64,000 bases of DNA. It comes from Panaeolus papilionaceus. Its lineage: Eukaryota; Basidiomycota; Agaricomycetes; Agaricales. The notes beneath the pieces are model-generated. The model had not been told where the DNA came from and made no database searches. It was given only the letters and a program-made list of their open reading frames with translations. Positions 46,570 to 58,464 of the stretch are shown here, piece by piece (position 1 is the first letter of the stretch; the number at the start of each line of letters is the position of its first letter). The DNA lies in contig JADNRZ010000006.1 in assembly GCA_015501605.1 (NCBI GenBank), positions 1,488,001-1,552,000 on the forward strand, written 5' to 3'. The position numbers and the translations under genes were made by a program.

Positions 46570-47778
46570 ATGAGTGACTCTGGCCATGCGTTTCCTGCGC
46601 CGATTGGTGGCACGCCTTTACCAAATGTCGACTTCGCTCCATCGCTCCTGTTCGCCATTCTCTACGCGTCGCTTTTACCTCTAATGGTATACAGAATAGT
46701 CCATCGACGGTCGCGTACCCTCCTCCTCCTCGGGACAATTACGTTCGCTATTGAAAGGTATCACCCGATCCATCATATATAGATTCGGGATGCTGAACTG
46801 ATACGCCCACTCAGGATTGTCATATACTCCCTTCGAGCTGTTCAGTCGCGCAGAGAGTCGTCGCGTGTTTCGGGAGGCCTCGCGACTTACATGCAGCTCA
46901 GCTTCGCCCTTGGATTCCTATCGAGAGGAGGCGACATGGTCAATCTGCTGCGCTGCATGCTCATCAATTCATCCTACGGGCCAAGTACCTACGGACAGTC
47001 TCCCGCTGCTAACACAAAAGTGGAAGGCGATAAAACATTCGGTGCTCCGTCCCCAGATACGCCTGACCAACCAAAGTTTAGGTTTTGGGCTCGAAGATTT
47101 TGTGATGTTTTTGGATTAATGTTTTTGATCCCATTGGTCTTTGGAATCATTGCAAACAGTAGCTACAAGAAGGTTATATCTAGCGTGGGTGAAGCTCGGA
47201 AAACAAAGGATTTCAGGTTCGTCCTCTGGGTGCGAAGGCGACAAGGTCACTAACATCCCGTTTTTCTCTTTGGTGCAGGGTGATCAGTGTTATTACGGCC
47301 TTGATCATTTTTATGGCCTTGATCTTGGTAATAATCTGGGCCAAATGGAAGCAACCTCGGATTAAAACACGAAGCACGATTATTCTGATTCTCTTCTGTT
47401 TCCCAATGGTTGGTGTCTCCCTCCTTCTTCGACTCTGGTCACTAACTATCGACGCAGATTATCATATGTATTTACCGACTTTGTGTCATGGGGGAGACAG
47501 TAACATCGCTCGATGGGCCAAGTAATCTGGACACTACATCTGCGAAGGCTCTATTCTACGTATTTCATGTCTTGCCGGAGTTCATATTCAGCGCATCGGT
47601 GCTGGGGGTTAACATTCGTAAGACGTTCGGGACTGGAGCTTGGGGAGACTGGAGAGGACATGATGAGACAGAGGCAATGAAGAAGAAGCGCGAGGCTAAG
47701 GAACAGGAGAAGATGGAAAAGCGTGCGATAAAGAGAGGAGACTGGCAAGAACTGGGATCGAACCCTAGTGCGGTCTGA
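46570..47778 (+). CDS. Multi-pass membrane protein, tandem family copy 1 (346 aa)
   Basis: Four exons: 46570-46757, 46815-47216, 47279-47408 and 47458-47778. About seven hydrophobic helices. The start MSDSGHAFPAPIGGTPLPNV is short and outside the first helix (FAPSLLFAILYASLLPLMVY). Conserved blocks shared with copy 2 are RIVHRRSRTLLLLG, a loop ending GFLSRGGDMVNLLRCML, and LFYVFHVLPEFIFSASVLG near the last helix. The final 50 residues are a strongly charged Lys/Glu tail, likely cytosolic. The layout recalls fungal 7TM proteins of the RTA1 or receptor-like type, but no defining motif was recognised, so function is left open. Exons 2 and 3 have exactly the same lengths (402 and 130 nt) as in copy 2. 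Confidence 0.78.
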
Positions 47779-49013
47779 TCGTGATCCAAGCGGCGCCTAA
47801 TTTATCTGTTCGCTCTGAATCGCAAATCCACCGGAGATCCACGATCCACCTTTATATATACCCCCCAATATTCTAGATGTCATAGAGTTTATTATTAGAC
47901 ACAATGAGCCAGTGTATGCATCTCTATTTGATAATGTACATGCACTCTATAATATCCTCTTGCGAAGATAGCCAAGTCAGCGCTTAAAGCAGGCGACTTG
48001 GCAGCAACTTGGCGATGAAGCGTATACGAATTGAGCAGAAAGTAACAAGCAGAAGGGGTGCATAATATGCCGCAGCCCAGGGCCAGAGCTCATGATCAGT
48101 AGTAGTATGTAGAACGAGAATGTTCACGTTGCATTGACTAACATCTAGCTGGCTCGTTGACAGTTGAGTGAGAATGCGTCGTTAAATTCTCTTCTCGAGC
48201 GGTGTTGCCACGATCTTTACCAGGACGGTCATTGATGTGGATCCGATATTAGATGAGGTGAGGCACAACGAGGCGTAACCCCTTTATCTTCCTCGAAAGT
48301 ATATTGGTGACAGAGGATATAAAATTAAAAGGTATTGCTGTAGTTATGAGCCTTCGTGACTAGAGGCCCTGGAAGGAGTAATAAATGGTCATTACTCCCA
48401 AAACTCGCGAGTTAGGGTGGAGATGTGTATGACCTCTCATAACCATTCACTCTGTTGCTCATTACATATGGGGGTACATATATGATTTCATTGATCGCTT
48501 CTTCAAGCGTGCCAGTGTGACCTATTTTCGTAATGGCGAAGGCAGTTGCGATGCGCTGGCTGAAATGCAGAGGGGTCGGACCCCAGCGTTTTAAATGCGC
48601 CAGACTTTTGACTTGAGTTTTTCAAAACTGGGATGTACGAGGCCACTTTTGACTTGTATTTGAACTGGTGTATTTGTGAAAATCCTGAAGTCATCCTTTT
48701 TGCCATGCCCATGGCTGGATACCGATTAACAATAATGAATACCAGGCTGAGTGTGCTGCGCACCTAGCCTTCCTATGTCACCAGTTCATACTTGTTGCTG
48801 TACATATGTATACGCCAAGGAATTGCAGATCACTATCATCTTTTATCCCTGAGCCTCCTGGTATACGCTCCACACGAGCAACTCTATTACATCGCATCCT
48901 GCGCGCCCTTTATAAAGACATCCATCACTTTCAGTGGACTCAGGCTATTACAGCGTATTCGCCCCCCCATTCGCCCTTTATTGAGACACTGCCAACTGCC
49001 AACATCAATCAAG
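47779..49013. other. 1.2-kb interval between tandem copies 1 and 2
   Basis: Mostly non-coding. Small open frames such as 48503-48763 (minus) lack motifs. No remnant of a further family copy could be recognised by eye. Confidence 0.4.
48911..48917 (+). promoter_or_regulatory. Probable TATA box, membrane-protein gene 2
   Basis: TATAAAG 97-103 bp before the ATG at 49014. Confidence 0.5.
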
Positions 49014-50257
49014 ATGGCCAGTCATGAGTTTCCTGCGCCTATAGGAGGTATCCCTCAGCCCAATGTTGATTTTGCCCCTTCGATCCTCTTTGCCATTCTT
49101 TACACCTTCCTTGTTCCTCTTATGGCATATAGGATGTTCCATCGACGATCCCGCACGATTCTTATTCTCGGTCCGCTTTGTTTTGCTATCGAAAGGTACG
49201 ACTATCACACACGGGCCCCAAGCTACATCCTAATAAACTTCAAAAGAATCATAATATTCTCTCTCCGTGCCCTGATGTCGCGTCGAGACTCGGCACGGTA
49301 CTCGAAGGGTCTTCTGACGTACATGCAAGTTAGTTTAGCTGTTGGCTTCCTCTCCAGAGGAAACGACATGGTGAACCTCCTCCGTTGCCTGCTCGTCAAT
49401 CCCACCTTCAGTGCCGACATGTATTTCCAATCCCCCGCTTCCACCACGATACTAAAGGATGGCCAAACATTCGATCCTCCATCACCAGACATGCCTGATC
49501 ACCCCAAAGCTAGATTTTGGGAGAGGAAATTCTGTGATTTGTTGGGTCTCGTGTTTATTGTGCCGCTTGTACTCGGCGTTATCGCAAACAGCAACTATTC
49601 CCAAGTCATGGACAAGGCCGATCATGCTCAAAGAACGAAGAAATTTCGGTGCGTTTTTAGAATTATTGTTCGACCAGGATCAGGCTAATTCGTCTCTCCG
49701 CTATGCAGGGTAATCAGCGTGGCCATTGGCCTCGTTTTCTTTATAGTTCTGTTTTTGGCCACGCTTTGGGCTAAATGGAAACAACCTCGAACGACAACTC
49801 GGGGGACAATCTTCTTGTCGACTCTGTGTTTACCTATGGTAAGCCTAGAATAACATCAGATGTTCGATGCTCGTTTCTTACTCGTCAAATTCTACAGTTT
49901 GTCATCTGCATCTATCGGCTGAGCGTCATGGGAGAAACCCTCACAGCTATCGATGGGCCCAATCCCTTAAATACGGGGTCGGCCAAGGCACTTTTCTATA
50001 TTTTCCACGTCCTCCCAGAGTTTCTATTCAGCATTGTGACATTCGCTATCAACGTTCGCACAACGGTAGGTACGGGTGCCTGGGGTGACTGGCGAAGTGA
50101 CGACGAAACGGAGAAAGAGAAGGAGGAACGGGAGAAGGAGGAGAGGAAGAAGGCAGCTAAGAAGGCAGCCAAAGAATCGAAACAAGCCGAGCAGCAAGGG
50201 CTGATGGCTGCAGCAGGTCATACTGCTGAGGGTCCGGATGATCGAAGTCAGGCGTAG
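49014..50257 (+). CDS. Multi-pass membrane protein, tandem family copy 2 (357 aa)
   Basis: Four exons: 49014-49195, 49247-49648, 49709-49838 and 49898-50257. It is clearly a duplicate of the gene at 46570: same start pattern (FPAPIGGIPQPNVDFAP), same helix order, same intron positions and phases. Shared blocks include FHRRSRTILILG, GFLSRGNDMVNLLRCLL, TLWAKWKQPRTTTRGT and ALFYIFHVLPEFLF. The frame is open upstream to 48792, but the ATG at 49014 aligns with the start of copy 1 and follows a TATA box. The C-terminal tail is even more charged (runs of Glu/Lys/Arg) and about 13 residues longer. Function unknown. Confidence 0.8.
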
Positions 50258-51980
50258 TAGTACCAATCTTTCGACCATTAGACATGGTTTGTTGCGCTCA
50301 TCTTGAGTGTTATAATTGATATGGTTTCCTAAGTTTGACGCGTGCGCCTATTACCCGGAGGAATTTCTAACATGATACCCTGAGCGACTTGATGAAAGCA
50401 ATGTAAATCCTGGAGACAAGAATAGGAATAGAATTTTCGAAAGACAAAAAGCAGTGTAGTACAGTCATGGTAGACGGAGATGCTAGTTTAGATCTTATTT
50501 TCTACTTTCGCGTTAACGTTGCAAGGATGTGCCAGCGTAGGCTTCATTTGCTTCATAGCGATCTGAAGGAATGTCCACGAATCGAGGTACTAGTGGCAGG
50601 GCCAACGTAGATTCAAAAGACAAAAGAAAAAAGGGAGGACAGTAATCCGAGTTAACGTTGTAGTTGGGAGAAGATGGAATTGTCAAATGCTAGGGCAATG
50701 CTGGGGGAGCGATCGAGAATGTCCGTTTAGAGCCGTGTGCGGGCATGATGAGTTAGGTTTGGTGAGGCTCTTCAGTAGGTTCGAGCTACAGGGGTATTCA
50801 ATCGAAGTCATCTATATCTCCTTCTGCTGAACGACCATTTGCATCCTCTGCCATACTCATCTGGGGTTCCGTCAGTCATCAGTGCTAGTGTAGGATTCCT
50901 TCGTTTTGGTAAACCTAATGACTCACTGACGAATATTTTAGTCCCAGAGCGGGATGTGCATTTTGCTAAAGCTCACTCACGTCATTGTGTCTGTATGAAA
51001 GACGGCGTTCGACGCTGCTTGTTCGTTCGTGATCAGCAACATACTCATTCGCGTGAGCTAGCCTTTGTATATCCCGATTCTCTGCTCAATTGGCTTATGA
51101 GCTCATACTTCGCTCGATGCTTGTCAAAGAAAGTCAAGGCCTCTCTTAGCTACTGTACCATTTGAGTTTGTGAACAAGAGCGTGGCAGGTTCTCACCGAG
51201 ACCGAGGGGTTCCATTAGATTCAATGTAAGTACTAAGCACTGTACGAGTTTCGAGAGACATTTTCCCGAATATACAACATATCAACCAATTCGTAGAAGA
51301 AGATGGCTGAACGAGAAGATATTCGAACGGATAAGTAGTTTGTCAATTAGACTCTCCTGGGGCATGCATCCTAGTGCATGACTTGAACCAAGAAATCATT
51401 ATACACCTTCAGCCCATTACCCTGAGATATAGAATTTATGCTTTTGGACAGCCTTTGCCTTAATGACACGACGGAAAATGTCCGTACACTGCGGAAGCTT
51501 GAAGCTGGAACTCTCCTAGACTCCCGACTTCACTTATTGAATAGCCTACTATATGTACATATAATCACCTGAGGCACTTATAACGTGGAAATCTCGTCTA
51601 TTGACCAGCTTTTATGAGGAAATAAAAAAGAGACAATGACCATGGAATAGCCTTGAATAAGCTTCGAGTGTTTGGATATTCATAGTATCAATGTTAAGGG
51701 CAACTCCATTCTTGAGACTGAAGATCTGATCCCGTCAGAAATCTGTAGCGTCGTCGTCCATCAAAATTAACTCTCGAACCCCGTTTTCATTCGAATTGCC
51801 CCAATTTAAATGCTGAACTGCATCCAGTTGTCGTCCCTTCTAAATGGAGGTACATGAGGTCTTTATGGAGGCACTAGTACTGGTATAAAGTCCAATATGC
51901 TCCTACACAAAATATCCAGCAACACCCCCTTTTTGCTTCAACCTTCTGACCATATCCGTCAATTCAACACCACGCTGCTT
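50258..51980. other. 1.7-kb interval between tandem copies 2 and 3
   Basis: Contains one longer open frame, 50839-51165 plus, with no recognisable motif, splice context or relation to neighbours; considered chance. Remaining sequence shows no repeat or RNA gene. Confidence 0.4.
51884..51890 (+). promoter_or_regulatory. Probable TATA box, membrane-protein g.3
   Basis: TATAAAG 91-97 bp before the ATG at 51981, the same spacing as in the other two family members. Confidence 0.45.
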
Positions 51981-52790
51981 ATGTCTACCACCCCAGTGCC
52001 TATGACTGATATTCCTTCTGCGGAACTCATTAAGGGGACAATTCATCTTGACTTTGACTTTGAGCTCTTCTGCGTCCTCTACGTCTTGCTGCTGTCTGTG
52101 CTGCTCCTTGTGCAGGGAGACAGTAATCTGCAATACAAGCCCGTGTTGTGCATCGTCCGTGTAGACACTGTACGACAGCGTGTCGACGTCAGAATACGAT
52201 CATCTGTTCCATTACAAAAGGTACTAAATGCTCAGTGAGTGGCATATCTCGAGAGACGCGCACGTAGTGCAAGTCAGACCACACTAGATTTATTGACGAG
52301 CGCATGCAGGATAAATATCATGGCTGTTTTTTGCTTCGTGACTCTCTACTGTGCCCTGTCCATACTTATTATGGCACTAGACAAGGAATTCGAAGGTCTT
52401 TCGTTGATTCCAGGTAGATCGATTGTCTATACATTCTGCCTCATCATGGTCAGTGTTTCTTCAATGAGAGATATATTTCTGCTGAATATCTACATAGTGC
52501 TCCTTTTCCTGGCTTATCTATATAATATCATATGGAAGGCTGTCTTGACCATTTGTGGAATGTGCAACGTGAAGACGGTTTTCAACCGCGTGCTATTCTA
52601 CTTCTGTTATACTGTTCCAGAGTTCCTTGTCGGAATGAGGCTCGGGATGTCTGCCTGTCCGGATATGGATATTATAAGAGAAACAATAAGAAGTTTGGTA
52701 CGAGGATATAGGGCTCAAACCAGTGCATCGAAGGCTGAGACTGCTCAAGGACGAACTTCGTGCATTCATTGTGCCGACACAAATGGATGA
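51981..52790 (+). CDS. Shortened, diverged member of the tandem membrane-protein family (244 aa)
   Basis: Two exons, 51981-52234 and 52310-52790, in frame. The order of features repeats the neighbours on a reduced scale: a short polar start, then LDFDFELFCVLYVLLLSVLLLV (compare VDFAPSLLFAILYASLLPLMVY in copy 1), three more hydrophobic segments, and VLFYFCYTVPEFLVGMRLGM (compare ALFYVFHVLPEFIFSASVLG). The middle part coded by the 402-nt exon of copies 1 and 2 is largely missing. An intron-like stretch at 52447-52498 stays open and is read as coding here, so the splice pattern may differ. There is no charged tail; instead the protein ends in a Ser/Thr/Cys-rich segment. It could be a functional shortened protein or a decaying copy. 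Confidence 0.5.
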
Positions 52791-53451
52791 ACAGACACAT
52801 CGACTATCGCGATTACGGTGATACTGGATAAGGGGTGCACGTATATAACCTGAAAGAAGCTGTTTGTGTATGTATTTCTGCTCTAGAGGCCCACTGCTTT
52901 GTTTTCGAATCGTTTTTCTTGTTTTCTGTAGTTCCAGAAAATTCGTTGTTGGATACCAGATTTTGAATCCTCGTATATCATCGACAAATATTTTAGTAGC
53001 CCTTTTTTGTCACAACAACTTTATACAAATCTTTTTTCGAGTTTCTCGATATTGTCATGACCTTCTCGGTTAAGATGGATTCGACCATGCATGTTTCCTT
53101 TGAGGTTTGAAACGGTCCTTGTATGGCGAATATGGGGTAATGAGCCCATCATAATATCGACATAGTAGCCTGACAGTGTTCTCGAATGCTTCAATCCTCA
53201 GAGATGAAGAGTAGAAATAGATGCCAATGGACCCATCGAAAACTCTAAGATAGGGGTCGTGAATGCATGGCTGATGGGAATAGACGCGGTATTGTTGATT
53301 AAACACGGTGCACGTGATGTCGACGCGTCTGAGCGCGTTTACGAGATTGCCTGCTTTGCCGTTGGTCGGAGATTGAAAATGGATTACTTGTAGTGAGATT
53401 GATGGTGACAGTCTCCTTGTCCTCCTTCTTCCACGACTCATCTCAACAACA
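52791..53451. other. Intergenic region upstream of Cdc6
   Basis: About 660 bases. A minus-strand open frame (53070-53561) overlaps the start of Cdc6 but has no supporting motif. A CG-rich motif ACGCGTC..GCGCGTT near 53322-53341 contains an MluI-like ACGCGT sequence, the core of the MBF cell-cycle element in yeasts, about 115-130 bp before the Cdc6 ATG; its function here is inferred only. Confidence 0.4.
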
Positions 53452-55608
53452 ATGCTCACTCGCAGCTCAGTTCTTGGAAAGCGTGGACAACGCGACTCGT
53501 CTTCGTCAACGTTGGCGACGACGACGAGCTCTAAAGAACAGCTCGCCACGCCTGACAGCACGCCTCTCCTAAAGCGTGCTCGTAAGAGCGAAACCTTGGA
53601 GGATGGAGATCATAATAAGGAAAATATTCCACCCTTTTTGCTGACACCTATTTCTGGTGGAACGTCGACTAGAGCAACGCGCGCTCTACGTCGTATGACT
53701 ACTGAGCTCGTCATCACGCCAACGCGTCCACGAGGTGTGTGAAATTCTTGTAAAATTTCCGACACCCTGAACACGTTTACTCACCAATTTATGGTACTTT
53801 GTTTTCAGCCTTACGACGAAATGCCTCAACACCATCTTTACGAGGTTCCCCAACCAAAGAAATAGCCCAGTTGAGAATCGCGACTCCGCCACCTACCCCT
53901 CCCGCCGCATTGCTCCCCCTTCATGCTCGTGTCAGAGCTTTGCTCCGTGCAACATGCAACAACACCCAAGTCGTAATTTCTGGACGTGAAACTGAACGTT
54001 CCACCATCCTTGATTTTGTGACACGCTTCATCGACGGGACAGCCATGGATGATGATGCCAGCGCTCTCAGCCTTTTCATTTCTGGCGCACCTGGCACAGG
54101 AAAGACTGCGCTTGTGAACGAGATAATTTGTCAAGTCTCGGCAGAAGGCAAGAGCGAAGTCAAGGTTGTCTCAATTAATTGCATGGCATTGAAGGGATTA
54201 GATGAACTGTGGGAGCGTATGCTCGAGGATTTGGGAGATGGCACTAAAAACAAGACTACTGGAAAAAAGGCCAAAGGTCGTGAGGCCGTCAAGAACCTCT
54301 TATCCAGCATGACTAGCAAATGGTACGTGTTGACGCGTTTTCGTAAATTTGCCGTGTCGCTTATCATCCGATCTCAGCATCCTCATCCTTGATGAACTTG
54401 ATCACATCACGGCCAACACTCAATCTCTAACCTCGATATTTACCCTGGCTGAATCTGTTTTCGACTCGTTGCGTATGATTGGAATTGCCAATACTCATAC
54501 CCTTACGTCTTCTGCAACCACCACGACTTTCACTTCATCCCAAAATATTCGCACAATTCACTTTGCGCCGTACACACCGACTCAGCTCCAGTCCATTATT
54601 GAAACCCGACTCGCATCGCTTTCCGACAAGGATACCAATTCGGATGTCGCCGCCGGGCTGAAGAAACTTCTGCCACCCCCCGCTGTTATGCTCTTGACAA
54701 AGAAGGTTGCCGCGCTCACCGGTGACGTTAGGAGTCTCTTTGAAGTCCTCCGAGGTGCTATCGACTTAGCAGTGGCGGCCAAGAAACCCTCGGATGATGA
54801 AAACCCGCTTAACGTCCCTCTGGCATCCGTCACTCCTGCTCATATTCTTGCCGCCCTCAAGGCTTATACTCCTGCTTCCGCTCCATCCAAGTCCGCATCG
54901 ACCGCCCCATCCGCATCGCCCTCTGGTAGCAACAGCGAGATCATGACCAAGGTCCGCAACTTGGGTTTGCAAGGTCGCCTTGTGCTTCTTGCTATCCTGC
55001 TTGCCTCGAAACGACTTGAGGCTGGTCTCTCCCTCAGCGGTAGTGTCACTGTCTCCACGTCCCCCAGAAAACCCACCGCCTCACCCATGAAGCGTACGAC
55101 ATCCCTTCCCACATCCGTCCCATCAAACGCCACACCTTCCCTGGAAACCTCTTCACTACACACATACTACACCAACGTCCTTTCTCGCAGCGAAGACGGT
55201 ATTTTTGAACCCGTCACGCGCAGTGAATTTGGTGACCTCATTGGTGTACTGGAGGGTGTTGGGCTTGTATCCCTTTCCTCCTCGCTGCTTCCCACAGCTT
55301 CACCTTCAAAGGCCAAACGCGGCTTTGGTCGCTCTGCGTCATTTGGTGCCGGTGTGATGGGAAAGAACGGTGCGGGTACGGTTGGCGAAGTTCGGCTTGT
55401 GGAAGGTGTCTGGGGTGATGAGGTCCTGAGGGGTCTTGGAGCTTCGGATGCCGCCCCTGCAGCTGATGCACAGGATGCGCAGCAGGAGGAGGTCCGTGCT
55501 ATCTATGAGCGGGAGAAGGCTCGGTTGGCCCGTGATGTGAAAGCTGCTGCCCAGCGCCTAGCTGCTGCAAACCGTAACGACACCTTTGAGGGTGCCTTTG
55601 AGGATTAA
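53452..55608 (+). CDS. CDC6: Replication-licensing AAA+ ATPase Cdc6 (675 aa)
   Basis: Three exons: 53452-53734, 53809-54322 and 54378-55608. The first 150 residues are disordered and regulatory: repeated Ser/Thr-Pro sites (ATPDSTP, LLTPIS, VITPTRP, RGSPTKE, ATPPPTPP), basic KRARK (possible nuclear signal) and NKENIPP, which contains a KEN degron. The AAA+ core follows with Walker A GAPGTGKT, Walker B ILILDELDHI and sensor-1 IGIANT, then IRTIHFAPYT and a sensor-2/lid region, and a winged-helix domain at the end containing low-complexity Ser/Pro inserts. Cdc6 helps the origin recognition complex load the MCM helicase in G1. ORC1 is excluded because there is no BAH domain. Length is slightly longer than usual because of the inserts. 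Confidence 0.92.
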
Positions 55609-56415
55609 TCCTCTTGCTACCATTTGGATTCCGTTTTTCTTGCGATATCTGATTCTTGCTCTTCTCTTATGACACCCACACTCCTATGCCCTCCCTCACT
55701 TTGTCTCGTTTTGTTTGTCTCCCTTTCATTGTGCTATACTTTTAATGCTCTTAATTGTTTTGTATCGGTTAGCTTGGGATTTCATTCACTTCATCCACAT
55801 TCATATCTTGAGTTATCATTTCATTTATATTCCTCATCCTGGATCGTCATACATTTACCACCGCATCGTTTTGTCGTCCCTGCTTCTCGTCTTGCTTTTT
55901 CTTTCAATTTAAGATTTCACTTTTTACTCTGAACCACACATTGTTTTGTCAACTATTCTCGTTCTGTTCACACATTCACGCACCATCCATGTTGCAACTT
56001 CATATTTCTTTTTCTTCACCCTTCACTTTTATCATTATGCATCAACATCGCATTGCATCACCCCATACATCATCGTACAGTAAGGTAAAAAAGTTTTGTC
56101 ATCATTATGCCCCTCCAACTTGAGATTTGTAGTAGAACTATGTATATGCCCCATTCTTTGTCATTAGTATCCAAAACAATAAATTGTGTCAAATACGTCT
56201 ATCTGTTTGATGTTCAACAAGTATATCTTGGTAAGGAAGAGTCGCGTGTCGCGTCGCGCTCAACCACTCACGCCGAGTCACGGGAATGTTAATTAGCATC
56301 ACGTGCGGCTAACCAGCTTCGGCACCGACAAGGATGGGATGATAGCCCCCTTCCACTATCCACAACAACCATTACACTTATTATTCCGAATATTCATCAC
56401 TACCGAACATTAACG
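55609..56415. other. 800-bp pyrimidine-rich interval
   Basis: Downstream of Cdc6 the plus strand is strikingly C/T-rich (55620-56080), which keeps several frames open by chance. The promoter of the PhyH gene lies at the right end. No gene or repeat recognised. Confidence 0.45.
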
Positions 56416-57936
56416 ATGCTTGAATACCTTACACAAGAGCAGATTAACAAGGTGATTCCAGCCAACCTTGATCAATGCACTCTCCGGTTACAAGGTCTGA
56501 CGTTGTATATCGGTTCTGCAGTTTCAGCAGGATGGGTATGTGCAGTACATCTTATGGCTGTTTGGTGACTGTGTACTGATGAATGTTACCTTTTTACACC
56601 TGAAGATATCTTGTTATACCCAATTTTCTCTCTGGGGAAGATGTGAACGCTCTGTTAACTCGATCCAAGGAGTTGCTGGCGGAGTTTGATATTGAGACTC
56701 ATCCTAGGGTCTGTTTGCCCTCTGATATACGCACGGTACCTGGCCTGAATGCACTTGTGGATGTAGACCAAGTTCACCACCAATGATGATAACCACGTTG
56801 GTGACGACTATTTCTTGACCTCGGGAGATAAGATGTGAGTCGTTTCAACCTGCATATAGAGGGCTTGAATGACGTCCTTGAATGTGTTCAGTCGGTATTT
56901 TTTGGAAGAAGACGCAGTCGATACAAATGGAAAGCTTCTAAGACCGAAAGAAAAATCTGTCAATAAGATTGGCCATGGTGAGGTTTCACGTTACTTTGCT
57001 GTCAGTGACAATGTGTTCACGAGCCATCCTTGGGACTATAGCTCTGCATGAACTGGACCCTGCTTTCCAGAGGGTTACACTTGAGAATGAAAACCTAAGG
57101 TCATTGGTGCGAGATCTCAAGTTCCATAAGGATCCTGTTGGTATGCCATATCATATACCTTAATCCATGCACTATCTGAGCCCATTTAGCTCTTCAATCC
57201 ATGGTGATAACCAAACAGACCCAGATTGGTGGCGAAGGTAAGCCCAACTATGGTACAGTCCTATCATCTCAGTGCTGAAACTACCTTGCGTCCAGTTCCT
57301 GAACATAACGACTCGTGCGTCAATCGTTCGTCTTATGAGTATGATACATGCCTCATTCAACCCACTACCGAATATTAGGACATTCCTCGTTTGTTTCCCA
57401 ACCTCTCGCTTTGATGTCCCATATTAATCCCTCGTTCGACAGTACACCGACCCACCATCTGCACTCGGTTTCTGGATAGCTCTCGAAAAGTGCACTTCAG
57501 AGAACGGGGCGTTGTCTTTCCTGCCAGGATCTCATCTGACTACGCCGATTGTCAAGCGATTCGTGAGGTTGGGAGGCAACAAGGGGACGGGCTTTGAATA
57601 TCTCGTCGACCCGTCTGTCGAGAAAGAACTCGCGGGTCAGAAGCGGGGCGAATATATACTCGAGACGTGCAATCCAGGTATGCGTCACTCCTTAGACAGT
57701 GAGAATAAAGACTAACTACATGTGTTCTGCGTCCAGGCGACCTCGTTCTCATTCACGGATCGGTACTGCACAAATCAGAGCGGAACACGAGCCCGAATAC
57801 CAGATTCGCGTATACGTTCCACATGATCGAGTCACCTCCATACGCTAAATACGACGAGAAGAACTGGTTGCAGCCTACGAAGGACATGCCGTTCTCGAAG
57901 ATCCTGCCTCGTGAGGAGACAGCTAGCACGGCTTGA
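56416..57936 (+). CDS. Phytanoyl-CoA dioxygenase (PhyH) family protein
   Basis: About ten exons; exon 1 is 56416-56451, exon 2 only 14 nt (56522-56535), and another exon only 10 nt (57379-57388). Frame can be kept from MLEYLTQEQINK to the TGA at 57934-57936. The family pattern is clear: FQQDGYLVIPNFLS at the N-terminus, QTQIGGE..VPEHNDSTFLYTDPPSALGFW with the iron ligands His and Asp, SENGALSFLPGSHLT, and GDLVLIHGSVLHKSERN with the distal His, then FAYTFHMIE. The facial triad is complete. It most resembles the PHYHD1-type group, which acts on small acyl or other substrates with 2-oxoglutarate; the substrate is unknown. There is no peroxisomal signal at the C-terminus (ends ETASTA). Confidence 0.87.
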
Positions 57937-58464
57937 GGGTTAAGCCTACATACGGATACGTGGCAGTATTTCCTGATGTAACCACGCAGTCTACGTTTGA
58001 TCTGAGTTGGAAATAGAAAACTTGTATTTTTACCGGGAAGTGATAACATACTAATGTTTTGGGAGGGACATTCTGGTGGAAATATTCGGAGCTACACAAA
58101 GCACAGACTTCAATAACAAAACTTCGCTGAAATGAGAGTAGAAGTTCGAACTTGGGCTTAATCTAACATTTAAATACATGGACTTCAATAAGACCATGTT
58201 AGGTACATTTTAAACTGTCTAAATGTTGGCTAATAAAGCAGGTAAGCGACGATACCGAAAACGGATGCGGCGCTTAATTGCCGTGACAGCCGTTTTAGTC
58301 TTGCTGCTTTTCGTTTTATAAAAGCAAGTTTAAAAATTCTCTGAATAGACAATCAAGTAAAGGCAGATAGCTGTAAGTCCTCGTAGAGATAAAAATACTT
58401 TCATGTGCTAGACTAACGAACATACCGCAGTTTTTCCATCCACAACCCCTGTCGAGACTCGAAG
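57937..58464. other. Intergenic region before the small secreted protein
   Basis: About 530 AT-rich bases; nothing recognised. Confidence 0.4.

Noticed and set aside
50839..51165. 108-codon plus-strand frame between membrane-protein copies 2 and 3
   Set aside because: No motif, no promoter or splice context, no likeness to the family copies.
53070..53561. 163-codon minus-strand frame overlapping the Cdc6 start
   Set aside because: No recognisable motif, and it overlaps the first Cdc6 exon and promoter. It may be real, but the sequence alone does not support it.
55624..56123. Overlapping open frames downstream of Cdc6
   Set aside because: The region is C/T-rich, so stop codons are rare by composition; the frames give Leu/Phe/Ser/His-rich strings without pattern.
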